A DNA stretch of 64,000 nt from Rhyacophila brunnea (GCA_022495005.1 JAGYXB010001943.1:806001-870000); one strand, 5' to 3'; counted from the first letter of the stretch, positions 37,866-49,214 are shown. Notes: a model not told the origin generated them from the sequence alone. Program-made: numbers and translations.

Positions 37866-38170
37866 GTGTATTCTATACTTATTGACCGCTAAAGTGATAA
37901 AGTGATAGATATTATCAAACTTAGGCTAGGTTTGTATCAAAGTATTAGCACTATTGTAAGAATTACAATACGTTGGTTATATTGTTGCAATAAGTGCTTT
38001 ATTTAGCAGCAAGAGAGGCGCTGTTAAACTGTAACGCTTATTGAAACAATTACAACCAACGTATTGTAATTATTTTTACAATAAGTGCTAATACTTTGAT
38101 ACAAACCTAGCCTAAGTTTGATAATATCTATCATTTTATCACTTTAGCGGTCGATAAGTGCAGAATAGAC
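37866..38170. mobile_element. Foldback MITE, family G, copy 1
   Basis: Terminal repeats of about 70-100 bp: TATTCTATACTTATTGACCG on the left and its complement on the right, then ATTATCAAACTTAGGCTAGG and GTATCAAAGTATTAGCAC. The inner part (TACAATACGTTGGTT / AACCAACGTATTGTA) also pairs. The second copy, at 57097-57403, has the same outer arms but a different inner stem sequence. No coding frame and no convincing target duplication. Confidence 0.8.
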
Positions 38171-38574
38171 CTACAGATCCTGTTTATTCATATTCTGTGA
38201 TAACATGTTCTATTTATTAATGGAGCCATAAATACTATTCGTTACTCCGTTGAGGGTTAAAGAAGGACATGTTATTACAGTCGCTTGACTTTGAAGGAGA
38301 TAATTGCACCAGATTATTATGTAACATTATAAAATATTCCATCTTGTTGAACCTACGGCATGTTTGTTAGAAATTCCTCCTCGCTGTACCTATACTAACA
38401 TTAATAGTATCATATTTGTAAGCGCTCAAAGGGAAAATGCTCAGGATGCTTTATAAATTCCTTTCATTATCTTTGTATTAATGTGATGTGAAAAAAAATG
38501 TTGACCGTTTGTAGTCTAGTTTAAAAGTATGAGAAAATATTCTATAAAGAACACTGCAATTATACTTCCTAGTA

Positions 38575-39767
38575 CAGAGATGGCGAACCTATGGCACGCG
38601 AGATGATTTTGCATGGCACGCGAATGTTTTATTTTGAAGAGAAAAAAAAATATTATTTTATATGTATTTACAAAAATGTTTTTTACGTAAAAAAGTTTTA
38701 CAAATAAATATATAAGTACCTACTTAAATAAAATAATGACGACATAGCCATGCGTATTTTCTTCCGTTTTTCATATTAGGTTTAGGTACTAATCGATGCG
38801 CACACGAAAACGACGAAATGCATGCATAATGCGTCAATGACATTGAGCTACTTTACAAGCTGCTTGTTGGCGAATTTACAATCTGCCTGTAAAGTCGCCC
38901 AGTGTCATCATCGAACAAGCTAACAAGCAGATTGTAAACAATCTACCAAGAAAAGTTGAAATCCGGTCAACTCTACACGCTACACGCCGGCATGTGGGCC
39001 TACTGCGTCTGCGCAGTAGAGCCCTCCCGGTAAAAAACGAACTACGTTCTGTCAAAATAGTCGCTAGCTTGCTGGCTTCTCAGCGAATAGAAAATTTTGT
39101 GTGTCATCATCACAATCACAGTAGCTGAATCGCCCGCTTTTTAAATCGCCAACAAACAGTTCGTAAAGTAGCTCAATGTAATTGACGCATAAATAATGAA
39201 AAATCGCATTACATCAAAAATTTCAGGAAAATCATTTTCAAGAATAATCATTACGTTTAATGTAAATATACGATTGCATAGGTCGGTCCTTAGGATCGGA
39301 GAATTAAAAATAAAAATATTAAATCAACAAACCTTATGAAATTAATTAACGGCAGTCATTCAATTATATTAACTGCTTGTTAGTTTATACGAATCATAAT
39401 CTATAAAAATGGAAAACCGCTCAGTGATGGAGAATATAATATGAAATAAGAGTGGTTTAAATGCTTCCACGATCTCTTTGAATAGGTACCTAATTTGGAA
39501 AAAAGGAAAAAAAATATTCAAAGAACAAAAGATATGCCTTCGGCTAGAAATACGGTGAAAGATAGAATATCAATTATTATGCACTTAATTGTAATTTTTA
39601 AACCTTTTTAACAGAATTCTTAAAAACTATTTTTTTTTTAACTTTAAAAAAACTTTTTTTTCGCCATAAAAAACTGCTTGGCAGTCGAAAAATATAAAAC
39701 TGCTACAGTCAAAAAATATTATTTGGGAAATTTTGGCACGCGTACGTAAAAATTTTCGCCATCCCTG
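38575..39767. mobile_element. hAT-type transposon remnant, 1193 bp
   Basis: The left end CAGAGATGGCGAACCTATGG and right end TTTTCGCCATCCCTG are the classic hAT CAG..ATGGCGAA inverted ends. The sub-terminal word GGCACGCG also occurs at both ends. The target duplication TCCTAGTA is perfect at 38567-38574 and 39768-39775. No transposase frame survives. A second inverted-repeat element (38829-39190) lies inside. Confidence 0.9.
38829..39190. mobile_element. Foldback nested in a hAT remnant
   Basis: ATGCGTCAATGACATTGAGC and TACTTTACAAGCTGCTTGTT on the left are mirrored on the right (AACAAACAGTTCGTAAAGTA, GCTCAATGTAATTGACGCAT). The 362-bp interval is more GC-rich than the host element and contains internal palindromes such as TACTGCGTCTGCGCAGTA. 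It either inserted into the hAT element or is its inner terminal repeat; the composition contrast favours insertion. Confidence 0.6.
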
Positions 39768-39775
39768 TCCTAGTA

Positions 39776-41349
39776 TGTTTAAATTTATAGCGTGTTTAGC
39801 AAATTCAAAACGTTGCCATATCTATCCATAATTTAATATTAACTAAAACTATTTATAATTAAATTATTATTTGTATGGCAATAGTGCTTATTTCTTTGCG
39901 CTTTATGTGCATGTTCTATCGGATGACCTTGTTTTTTTTTCTAGCATACATACATTTATTGACACATAATTAATGAAAAATCACAGGAAATCTGATGACT
40001 TCGAATCCCACTTGGTTTAAATCTTTTTCTAGGATATTTTATGATTTTTCAATATTATGTACTTTTTAAAAATCGGTTTCAATTATATTAATTTTTCAAT
40101 TATTTATTAAATATTTAGAATCAAAGGTTTCCTAATTTATACTCATCATATTATAATAAATGCAATGTCTTTATTTGAACATTTATTAAACCATAATAAT
40201 ATATAACTCAAAACATTAATGATTTTATACTTAGTATATAATTATGACAATGTATCAATTTAAAAAAAAACATAGAATAATAATAATAAAAATCACTCTT
40301 TACTACAACCCTTACATATTATTATTATCTATTATATTAGCTATAGTTGAAGTATTTTACCTTTACCTATGACTATAAAAGTTATTCTCAAGTAAGAACG
40401 TGTTTGTAACATGATTTCAATTACAAATTTGACTGTAGAATTGTTCGATCTATACATATTTACGAAAGGAGATAAATGGTATAAAAACAATTTATTTCAG
40501 CAATGCATTTGCTATTTTTTAATTCAAGATAAAAACTAAACTAGTTATACGTACTCCTTGGAGTATAGTATAAAACAAAAAAAATATTACATTTTAAATT
40601 GTATTGTTCTACTTTCAAACCGACACATTACAAAATATCAGTTTATTTTATGAGCACGGAGATGTTCTTGATCGATGGGAAATCTGTGAACAAGCGTATA
40701 ATCGGTAATTATTGTCAAGAACGCTAACTGTTTTACCGACCGGAATCGTTCAAATATAATTCTATCCACATCTCGCTTATTAATAATTTTATTGGTCATT
40801 TACATTTATATCGCCCGTAGGCGAATGTGCTTTAATTGAATACGCTCTATGTATGTATAGTAATTAATTTCATAAATCATTTTTTTACTAACATACTAAC
40901 TTCACTTGGCTCTGTATGTGTTAAGTATCATCGTATTTTCCATATATTCAGATATTTTCAGTAACATGCATTTTATTAAAATTGTAAAACGTTCCGTTGC
41001 TCCAAATATGGGGTCGTCAATGGTCGCGATAATACAATCGATGTGAATCTTTCACCAATAGATTATATACTCATGCCGGTGTCTGTTATTTTTCATTAAA
41101 AAAAACATGGGTGTTGTAGATTTACTCATCGAGATGATTGAGTTTAAACATTTCGGTCGTCGATTATGCGTTAACTCGTCATTGATGCAACGCGTAAATA
41201 AACGTAATCATAATATATGCGATGACTGATTTACGATTCACTTCAGACGTAGCTTTTAAGTCAGGACCAAGAAATAACATAATGAGTATATAGCAAATAA
41301 CAGATACCTACCTTTTAATTATAAATGTATTATTGTCTGCCCAACTAGT
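39776..41349. other. No recognisable feature
   Basis: AT-rich stretch with A/T homopolymers. No coding region, RNA gene or bounded element was seen. Confidence 0.5.
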
Positions 41350-41358
41350 ATTGGAACC

Positions 41359-41664
41359 AGGGAACTCAGAAATAATGGGAACTGAAATACACAACGGGTA
41401 AGGCGATAGCAGGTAACCGACTCGAGTAAGGAAGAATCCGGGTTAAACTTACACTCGTGTCTAGAATACGTTTTACGTCGAATACTGAAAACTGCTCTCG
41501 GTTTATGCATTTACGCTCATTTAATGTTGGTGTATTACACACACTATTTCACGTGCATAATGCGTGCTTCATTTTCGTAGGACACTCACACATTCAAAAG
41601 CCTGCTTCACCATGCGGCGTGTTGAATATAGCCTATTGGTATTCTATGTATTATCTGTTCTGTG
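41359..41664 (-). mobile_element. 305-bp element with 9-bp target duplication, copy 4
   Basis: A 306-bp segment, the reverse complement of copy 1 across its whole length. It is flanked by ATTGGAACC at 41350-41358 and a perfect ATTGGAACC at 41665-41673. This copy fixes the family's boundaries best: AGGGAACTCAGAAATAATGG at one end and CACAGAACAGATAATACATA at the other (complemented). It is the closest to copy 1. Confidence 0.85.
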
Positions 41665-41949
41665 ATTGGAACCCATACCTTAGTAGTTAGTACCCATACC
41701 TCCACTACCTCTTAGTTACGGAGATTTAAAAACACTATTTTTAAGTACCTATCTCATTCGATTAAAAATATGTACATGCCTCATAGATATACATAATTAA
41801 TTTTGTTTAAACTCATTCCTTAACAATGCGGATTCATTTTATCCACAAATTATTATTCAACGCGTCGTTCAATGGATAAAAAAACTTTGAAACCTGCACC
41901 GTGTCTGAGGTGTATGATTTGCGCCCATTAGCAGGTTTTAAAATCGTAA

Positions 41950-42110
41950 TGACAGCTTTTTTGGCGGGACAAAATAATAGTGCGCGGCGATTTGGCGGGA
42001 ACGCGAGCAAGATGGCCGAAAGTCGCCATTTTGTGAGGCCTCGAGGAGATGTCGCTTCCGAGAAAATATTTCTTATTGCATGGAATTAGCATCCATCAAC
42101 GTCGCGAATT
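41950..42110. promoter_or_regulatory. CpG-rich patch with E2F- and Pho-like words
   Basis: Two TTTGGCGGGA words (41960-41969 with a T-run, and 41991-42000) match the E2F consensus TTTSSCGC/GGCGGGAA. They are followed within 35 bp by AAGATGGCC and GCCATTTTG, which fit the Pho/YY1 core GCCAT. CpG is frequent in an otherwise AT-rich region. No TATA box or splice donor could be assigned. It is a candidate promoter, enhancer or Polycomb-type element. The motifs are seen; the function is inferred. Confidence 0.3.
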
Positions 42111-42449
42111 TGCATTTTCGCTCGCATGCCACTTGCTTACGAATAATATTGTAAATTTAATATACTTTATGGCTGAAACATGTTGTTTAACGAATCAGAA
42201 AACGAAAGTTGGAAATGAAATAATATAAAAATCGTGTCACGTAAACGTATGCATAAATTACATGAAATTTGATATTCCTAAATGAATTCTCTGTTTTTAT
42301 TTCAATAGCTTTATTATATTAAAGACTTGAATTTAAAATATATTTAACCACAAATTGAAATATCTTATAAAATGGATATTTCTGCATGAATGCTCTTATA
42401 TGTGAGTTGAGTTGCTTCATTTAAATCAGACAAAAAAAAATTTTAGCGT

Positions 42450-42607
42450 GTCCTATTTTGAACATACATAACTTTAAAACATACATATATATATACCCAC
42501 TAGAAAATATCAAATTTAAAAAAAATACGAACCTCGACGGGATTTTAACACATATAACCATTGGTGTCGCGCCAATCTGTGCATTAACCAATTATGCTAC
42601 GAGACTC
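42450..42607 (-). mobile_element. tRNA-derived SINE, family F, copy 1
   Basis: On the minus strand the head GTCTCGTAGCATAATTGGTT contains an A box (TAGCATAATTGG) and is followed by ATGC, an anticodon-arm-like GATTGGCGCGACACCAAT and a degenerate B box (GTTAAAATCCC). The body TTTTCTAGTGGGTATA also occurs in the copy at 58650-58785. No end tail or target duplication was defined. Confidence 0.6.
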
Positions 42608-42964
42608 CTATCTAATAACGATTATTTAAACTAGTAGGTTATACATGAAATGCTTATCAAATTGCGTTAATATTAACTATATGTTTTAGTGTATTTAATC
42701 AAGGAATATTAATTACCCTAATTACTTACCGACGTCCGGTTCTCGCCAATATTTTAGTTTCAACGTCTACTTGAACTTGCAACAGTTTTTAATAAACTAT
42801 TTCTTTTATTGAAATGAATTTCACAAGATTATGAGAATGTAACATTCCATATATTGAATATAAATAACTTGAAAACACTTCAGATATATTGTGAATTATT
42901 CATTTGAATAAAAAATAGTTTATTATAATAATTAATACTAATATTATTATAATACGCTAAACCA

Positions 42965-43320
42965 AGAGATGTCACGGAGACTTGAAGCTTTCGACCTTTC
43001 GAGCTTTTGACCGGGTGACAAATGTTGAACTTCTCAATCGAATGGGGAAGGACCAAGAAGTTCTACGTAGTATCAAAACCAGGAAAATACAATACCTCGG
43101 CCACATTATGAGAGGACAAAAATACAGTATTCCCCAACTTGTCACTCAAGGAAAGATCAATGGGAAGCGTAGCAGAGGACGGCGCCGCATTTTGTGGCTT
43201 AAGAACCTCCGTGATTAGTACGAGTGCAGCTCCACTGAACTGTTATGAGTAGCAGACGACAAAGATAAGATCGCCTTAATGATGGCTGACCTCCGCTAGG
43301 GGATGGCACAATAAGAAGAA
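42965..43320 (+). mobile_element. Non-LTR retrotransposon tail
   Basis: The frame 42982-43218 reads RVTNVELLNRMGKDQEVLRS, IKTRKIQYLGHIMRG, QKYSIPQLVTQGKINGKRSR and GRRRILWLKNLRD, the RVTNEEVLRRM...YLGHxMRG...GRRR.SWLKNLR tail of a common insect LINE type. After a TAG it continues in frame with YECSSTELL and ADDKDKIALMMADLR, ending with a GAAGAA tail. It is 5'-truncated with at least three stops. Confidence 0.9.
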
Positions 43321-44374
43321 AACTAACAAGTATCCTATTTTATTAAAATTAGTCATCAGATTTATGTGCAATATGTGTCACGTGAACGCTATCACCATGT
43401 CCACCATGTTGATAGACGTACAATATTCATGAACTAGAAGACGTCGGAGGCCATCATCGCCTATCTGGAATACCTACATACCGAAAAGCTAGCAAAAATT
43501 GACGATACAAATTGGTCGCTTTAAATCTTGACATTTGAGAGCAAACTATATAATAATGATACGTTTTGCTTTTAGTTCTCAAACACTATCAACTTTGTAT
43601 ATTCCTTTGAGTGTTGATTAATTAATAGTGTACAAAAATTAGTACATCCACGGTGGAGCAGTGGTAAAACCATTGTTTCAAAATCCATGATCCATTCTAT
43701 GAAGGCACATACGCTACGTTTTGAAAGGTGGAAATTTATCTTTTACTTGGTAACTAACTATATATTTCAAGTAAATTTATTATATATAAAATAATGTATT
43801 GTTTTGTTAAATTTAAAAAAAAGACAATCAATTTTAATAATAAAATTATACACTCATAATCGTTTACATTAGTTTAAATTACTTTTTACAGTAATTATGT
43901 CAACATGATCGTTCGTATGCAATTTGTTTTCAGTCAAATTAGTATTGATAATTTGTTATTATAAAACCGGTATGTCAAATTACTATTTAGTTGTCCAAGT
44001 ACAATGGTTGAAATTATAAAGGTAATATGTACATAATATAATATATATACTTATATGACTTTTCTCGGTGTGATATTTTAAATGCGGTTTATTTCGTGAG
44101 GTTTCCATAGCATGCATGTAGATAAGTTCAAAATGAAAAGATTGAATATACAGAGTTCATTTTTTTTTATTTTAACGCTAGACACTGTACTCAGATTTAT
44201 AAGAGTATCTTTAAATAAGTAGATGATAATTATTATGAGTCTGCAGGTAGCGTTAGATCAATTATTAATATAATACGACCTGCTTAAACGATGGCTGGAA
44301 TAGCAAGGAAGAGATCGGATCTTGTGAAATTAATTCTATGTTATTTGGATAATCAATGAAACTAATCTATCATC

Positions 44375-44607
44375 CCACGGTGGCCGTGCGGCTTAAGCGT
44401 TGGACTATAACGCCGTGGGTCCCAGGTTCGAATCCTGGGTCTGGCAAGTACACATATTGTTTTTCAATTTGTGTGTGAGTCAGGGTATGGACCTAATAGG
44501 TTGAGCAAGTGGCTGACATCCATTTCTCGTAAAAAACAAAATCTGTTAATACAAACCTCTACCCTGTGGAGGCCCAAATGATCCTATTAGGATCGGACAT
44601 GGTCGGA
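44375..44607 (+). mobile_element. tRNA-derived SINE, family B, bounded copy
   Basis: A perfect 12-bp duplication TAATCTATCATC at 44363-44374 and 44608-44619 brackets a complete element. The head CCACGGTGGCCGTGCGGCTT and AAGCGTTGG (A-box region) are followed by the B box GGTTCGAATCC within CCCAGGTTCGAATCCTGGGT. The body carries CCTAATAGGTTGAGCAAGTG. The 3' end has a hairpin GATCCTATTAGGATC and stops at CATGGTCGGA without a poly(A). The perfect duplication suggests a fairly recent insertion, moved by a LINE reverse transcriptase. Confidence 0.95.
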
Positions 44608-44724
44608 TAATCTATCATCTGACGCATTTTAAAACATGATGACATTTTTATTGTAACTATACAATATAACTTTACAATAAGGATCGATTCACTGTTATAT
44701 GAAGCCTTTACCTAGCTCTCTATT

Positions 44725-45290
44725 TTTTTCTTGGTCCCTAGTTATTTACTGTCATGTACAACCAAGAGAATTTATGAGTCCCGTCTTCTTTCATCGTTCT
44801 AGGTCATACCAGCATAACGTAGCTCCACCGTATACACTCTATAGATAGTCTTTAGTAAACTTCCTGGACGCTGTAATCTGGTTGGCTTGAATAACAAGCA
44901 TGCCAGGTTGAGGTTCTCTTCTGGCATCCGCAGCACCTAGCTGAACCAGGTCCAACATCGCCTATTCATTACCAACGTGATGAAAGGCTGCTTGGTGCAT
45001 TCTCTTACATCCTTGTTACTCATAAAGTCATACTAACGCACATCCAGTATCCGTCGCAAAACATCAATATGCGGTTGCTCTGAACATTCGTAAGGTGCCA
45101 TGATTCGCTACCGTAAAGCAGTACCATCAGAATTCAAGCGTCGAATAGGCGGCTTTGGGTTTTGACCGAGGCCAATCGTGAGTCCCAGATATCCAAAGCT
45201 CTCTTTGCAAAATGCCATCTCCCGTGATGTGTATCTCTAGGTATTTGAAGCTCTCGATGTTTTGCCCGTCGCTAAATCTTCATCTCCAAT
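44725..45290 (-). mobile_element. Non-LTR retrotransposon RT end and tail
   Basis: From the high-coordinate end, the minus strand encodes NIESFKYLEIHITGDG (the ESFKYLG...ITEDG motif at the end of the RT domain), LASVKTQSRLFDA, LMVLLYGSESWHLTNVQSNR and later ENLNLACLLFKPTRLQ-like text. Frameshifts and stops separate these segments. It carries slightly more of the RT domain than most fragments here. The 3' end near 44725 (CCAAGAAAAAAATAG on the minus strand) has no clear simple-repeat tail. Confidence 0.8.
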
Positions 45291-45309
45291 CTTTATTGCT
45301 AAGTCATTT

Positions 45310-46070
45310 TTACATGAATATTATACGATCATATGGAAAAATCGTAATTGATAAAATATACAGTTGAAAATAAAAATATTTACTGTAGTGTATCACAAAA
45401 TGTCGTTGCAATTTTCAAGGGTATTATTATGTATACCATAAATTGTTAGATTTTATATTATCTGTTATGATCAAAGACTTTTTTTTGTTTTATGAACTTG
45501 TCTTGATTAGTTGCTTTGCCACTGGCCATCCAGTGTATGCAATATCTAATAATAAGACAGCGATATTTGTATGCTATGACGATTTTAAACTGTGAAGATA
45601 TTATTTCTAAATCAACTAGTTCTCAGAGCTTTTCAATATTTATTTTTAACATGTATATTATATTAATAAAAGAGATCCTTTTTTATTTACACCCTGTTAC
45701 CTCATATCGAAAACCCATATAAGTAGGTACATGAAAAAATATTAGGATAGAATTAAATGACGTGAAATTTAATAAAAAGTCATCCATTGTGACATTGTTT
45801 TTAATCAACACTGATGTTAAAAATAATCATTAAAATGTAGGCAATTTAAAAAAGGAACACTTTCAAATATTTTTTACTGATCTAGAGTTACATTGGTTAT
45901 AAATATTTATAAAATTAGATTGGAGAGAAGATATAGTAAATAGCAAAGTTTCCATTTATAAATGAAAATATAGTAAAGCCTAAATAAGATAGAAAGTAAG
46001 AAGAACATAAAATAGAAAGAAATTACACTGAATAATTATAGACGAAAAGGTAACATTTTTATAAGCGGCT
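45310..46070. other. No recognisable feature
   Basis: AT-rich stretch; the open frame at 45516-45722 has no motif and a composition typical of chance AT-rich frames. Confidence 0.5.
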
Positions 46071-46073
46071 CTC

Positions 46074-46330
46074 ATGGTGTAGGTAGTGCGTATGGCGCTT
46101 GTTTTTCAGCAGGGAGCTCTAAGTTTGATTCCCGGTGAGGTCACAAATTGTGTGCTACATGTTTTACTTCGCGAACTGAGTGATACACGTATGAATAACA
46201 ATGAAAAGTTGAGCGATGTCTTTAAAAATGCAGGCAGTGCGTAGCACTTGCATGGTATTAGAGGAGCCGCCGCTGGTCACAATATATTTATGTAATTTTT
46301 CTCAAAGCCTGGTATTTGTGATTGTTTCAC
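46074..46330 (+). mobile_element. Two partial SINE family A copies
   Basis: The first (46074 to about 46170) has the head GCGGCTCTCATGGTGTAGGT, a B box TTTGATTCCCGG and GAGGTCACAAATTGTG, then breaks off. The second (46228-46330) begins at GCAGGCAGTGCGTAGC, lacks a good B box and continues into TTTTTCTCAAAGCCTGGTAT and TTGTGATTGTTTCAC, stopping before the usual tail. The pair may be one insertion broken by a rearrangement, or two adjacent truncated copies. Confidence 0.6.
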
Positions 46331-46334
46331 TTCT

Positions 46335-48290
46335 ATTACTAAATACACTACTGTTGTTGGGCTTTTTGTCTTATTGCACTGTTATAAAGAATATATATGT
46401 ATATTATTATGTGTGTTAAGAGTTGTTGAAATTTACACATATGAGTAATCTAAGAGAGAACAAAAAAAGAGAATAATAAGGAAAGATAAAAGACATATAT
46501 TTAAAATTCAATTAGTTTTAATTATGCACAATTTTGGAGATAGCGCGTTTAAATGAAGCAGGTGATTTATTGAAAGGATCAACGGTGAATAAATAAATAA
46601 TAAACACTATAATTTTATTTAAACAAGAGCGCCTTCCTGTAAAATTAGAATCACTACGACTGACATGGTACAAAGCTTGGTTTTACGTACATTTTGATGG
46701 AAAATTGAAACGCCTTTTTGAATAGGTAGGCTAGGCAAATCAAGAAAAAAACTATTGATAATTTTAAAAAGAATTTCCAAATATGAAGTAGTGGTCGAAA
46801 TTTAATTTACTTATAAAGTTAAATTCAACCGTACTTACTCGTATATCTTAATTTATATTAAACTGCAACACTAAGACCATAGACAAAATTCAAAACAAGC
46901 GTAAACTGTAGACAATTAGAGTTATGTAGTTGTAGAACAAGTCTGGCTGTATCGAATCCCAAGCGACAACGAGAATTATTGTAGCGTAATATCGAAATAA
47001 TAACCTCTCATTATGTACAATAAAAAAAAGTGTACAATTTCTAGGCACACTCCTTCTTTAAATATTTTTCTAACACCCCGGGCAATCGTATTATATATTT
47101 AAATATATATACTCCAATCATTTTACATGTTGTTCGGAACGCTCACACGGCGTCTATAATGTAACAAAATAATAAAGAAGATAGGAAAAATTAACATTAA
47201 AAAAAACCTACAAGTTTAAAATTAATCATACTTGCCGCTGGGAACATGTATTAAATATCTGTGTTTTCAAACTTAACTCATTCGCTGCTGAGTAGATAAT
47301 GATTTTTTAATTAGCACCTTTAAAATGCACGTTAATTACAACGATCGGCCGCCTGGCCATTACGCGCCGGGTGTAGTATTAATGTGTACATACCATAGTA
47401 TTTAAAATGAATTTTTATATATTGCACAATATATTATTATACCTACTTAAGAACGCGACAATCCTGATTGAAGACTGTTTTCCTCTAATAAGTCGTCCCG
47501 CTTGTACAGTATAAAATTCGGTACCAATAGCAAACTGTAAAACATTTCAAAATCAGTTAGGTATATTCTTGATAATCTACCTTTATCTTTGTATATACTC
47601 GTATATCTGACTCTGAAAGTTTGTCATTTATTTTCCTGATTTGACTCTCAGCTAAAAAATCCCTAATCTAAGACTATATTATAAAAATGAATATATATAT
47701 ATATATAAATAATCAAGGCCCATTATAGTCAGGGCACGAAACTGCATACTTAGATGAGAGTGCTACTTATAGCTTATATTTCAAATGCAATATGGTGTAG
47801 TTTGTGGAAAATGATGATTCGTACATATACATATATATACGAAATATGCAATTGAAAATCTTCATTTATTGCGAACAGCTGACCATATTGTATTCGAAGA
47901 TACTCAATAACCGACACTACTATCGTATTTCTGCAATCAGTGTCATGTCCTGAATATAGTTGGCTTTGATACTTTAATATATTAATTTGACTTTTAACGT
48001 TATTGTCAGATTATCATATTTTTTTAATGCGTAATAACCTGTTTTGATATGTATTTATAGATTCCGTAGAATTGTCGCAGTATAGAACAATCTTAATGGC
48101 GATATTAAATAAGTTAACAGCTCGATAGAAACAATAAATTATTGTCTTGAAAGCATACCTAGAAGGACATCTATGTATTAACTGTGGTTGCAGGGTAAAA
48201 ATTCTTAAGTCGCGTTTTTACGAAATTAAGAATGCCAATGTGTGTAAAAAATGTGGTCCTTTTTTATGTATCACTGATGTTGTCACATGT
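46335..48290. other. No gene; a CpG-rich word and TA repeat
   Basis: Mostly AT-rich. At 47341-47375 a GC-rich word (GATCGGCCGCCTGGCCATTA) stands out. A short TA dinucleotide run lies at 47690-47708. No coding content is recognised. Confidence 0.45.
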
Positions 48291-48295
48291 ATGCA

Positions 48296-48298
48296 AAA

Positions 48299-48393
<95 letters not shown>

Positions 48394-48396
48394 ATA
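48296..48396. repeat. AAAT microsatellite, about 25 units
   Basis: An uninterrupted array of AAAT (TTTA on the other strand) of about 100 bp. Its minus-strand open frame, a run of L-F-I-Y, is simply the translation of the repeat. It directly abuts the foldback at 48397. Confidence 0.95.
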
Positions 48397-48611
48397 GGTA
48401 CTGTTCGGTTATCAGGAATACAGCGGAAAAAAACATTTTGAAAATACCCGATGTACTGGATTATTCGTTAGTTTGGGTTAGTTTAGGTTGGGTTAGGTTG
48501 GGTTAGATTAGGTTAGGTTAGATTTGGTTAGGTTAACCTAACAAATAATCCAGTTTATCGGCTATTTTCAAAATGTGTTTTCCGCTGTATTCCTGATAAC
48601 CGAACAGTACC
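48397..48611. mobile_element. Foldback MITE with telomere-like GGTTA core
   Basis: Arms of about 75 bp start GGTACTGTTCGGTTATCAGG and continue through ACAGCGGAAAA, ATTTTGAAAATA, CTGGATTATT to CGTTAG/TGTTAG, nearly identical on both sides. The core (about 48472-48537) is a strand-biased run of GGTTA, GGTTT and GGTTG units, resembling the insect telomeric repeat TTAGG. AATA lies on both sides, but the flanking AAAT array makes this uninformative as a target duplication. A half-copy is at 25549-25640. Confidence 0.85.
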
Positions 48612-48779
48612 AATAAATATTTTAATTGGTAAGCTTTAATTGAGAAAATCATTTTTTACTCTAAGTAAAATTACTTATTCAAATGATTGAATATAACATA
48701 ATATCAAAAACTTTATTATACATAAATAATGCAAAAAAAGTTTTGAAATAATTACAAAACAAAAAGAACTTTTTATGTA

Positions 48780-49213
48780 CAATGTTTTTAAATTTTCTGT
48801 TGAATCATATAAACTTGACTTGACTAGCTTAAACGATCAAAAAATTTTGTACTTGATAGAAATAATACTGAAATGTCATTATGACATTTCATATTGATTT
48901 CCATAGTAATGCACGTATATATTAATAATTCAGTTGCTAGGACCCCAGACCCCTAGCAACCAATAATAGAGGATTGGATTACGGATTTCTTCCGAAATAA
49001 CTTTTCATACAAAACAGAATTAACTGAAAATGAATTCAATTCTACTTAAAGATGGCTAAAAGTATTAAAAGAATGCATTGGCATCGTGTTCTTATATATT
49101 CTAAAAGTTTCAAATGTCTAGCTAGTCGGAAAGTTAGTTTAAAATCGATTGCAAGATTTGTACTGGATAAACAACCACCGGACAAATAAGAATACGACCT
49201 AATAAAAACGTTG
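48780..49213 (+). mobile_element. TA-flanked MITE, family E, copy 2
   Basis: Ends CAATGTTTTTAAATTTTC and AATAAAAACGTTG; TA precedes the left end and TG follows the right end (TA mutated). It shares TAAACTTGACTTGACTAGCT, ACAAAACAGAATTAACTGAA, ATTGGCATCGTGTTC and CACCGGACAAATAAGAATAC with the other copies. This copy carries GAAATGTCATTATGACATTTC, a self-complementary block missing from the copy at 62521. Confidence 0.8.
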
Positions 49214-49214
49214 T

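Noticed and set aside
44375..44450. tRNA gene
   Set aside because: The tRNA-like head is followed by a SINE body, is bounded with it by one target duplication and lacks a paired acceptor stem.
48218..48436. Open frame with a long L-F-I-Y repeat
   Set aside because: It is only the translation of the AAAT microsatellite at 48296-48396 and shifts with repeat number.
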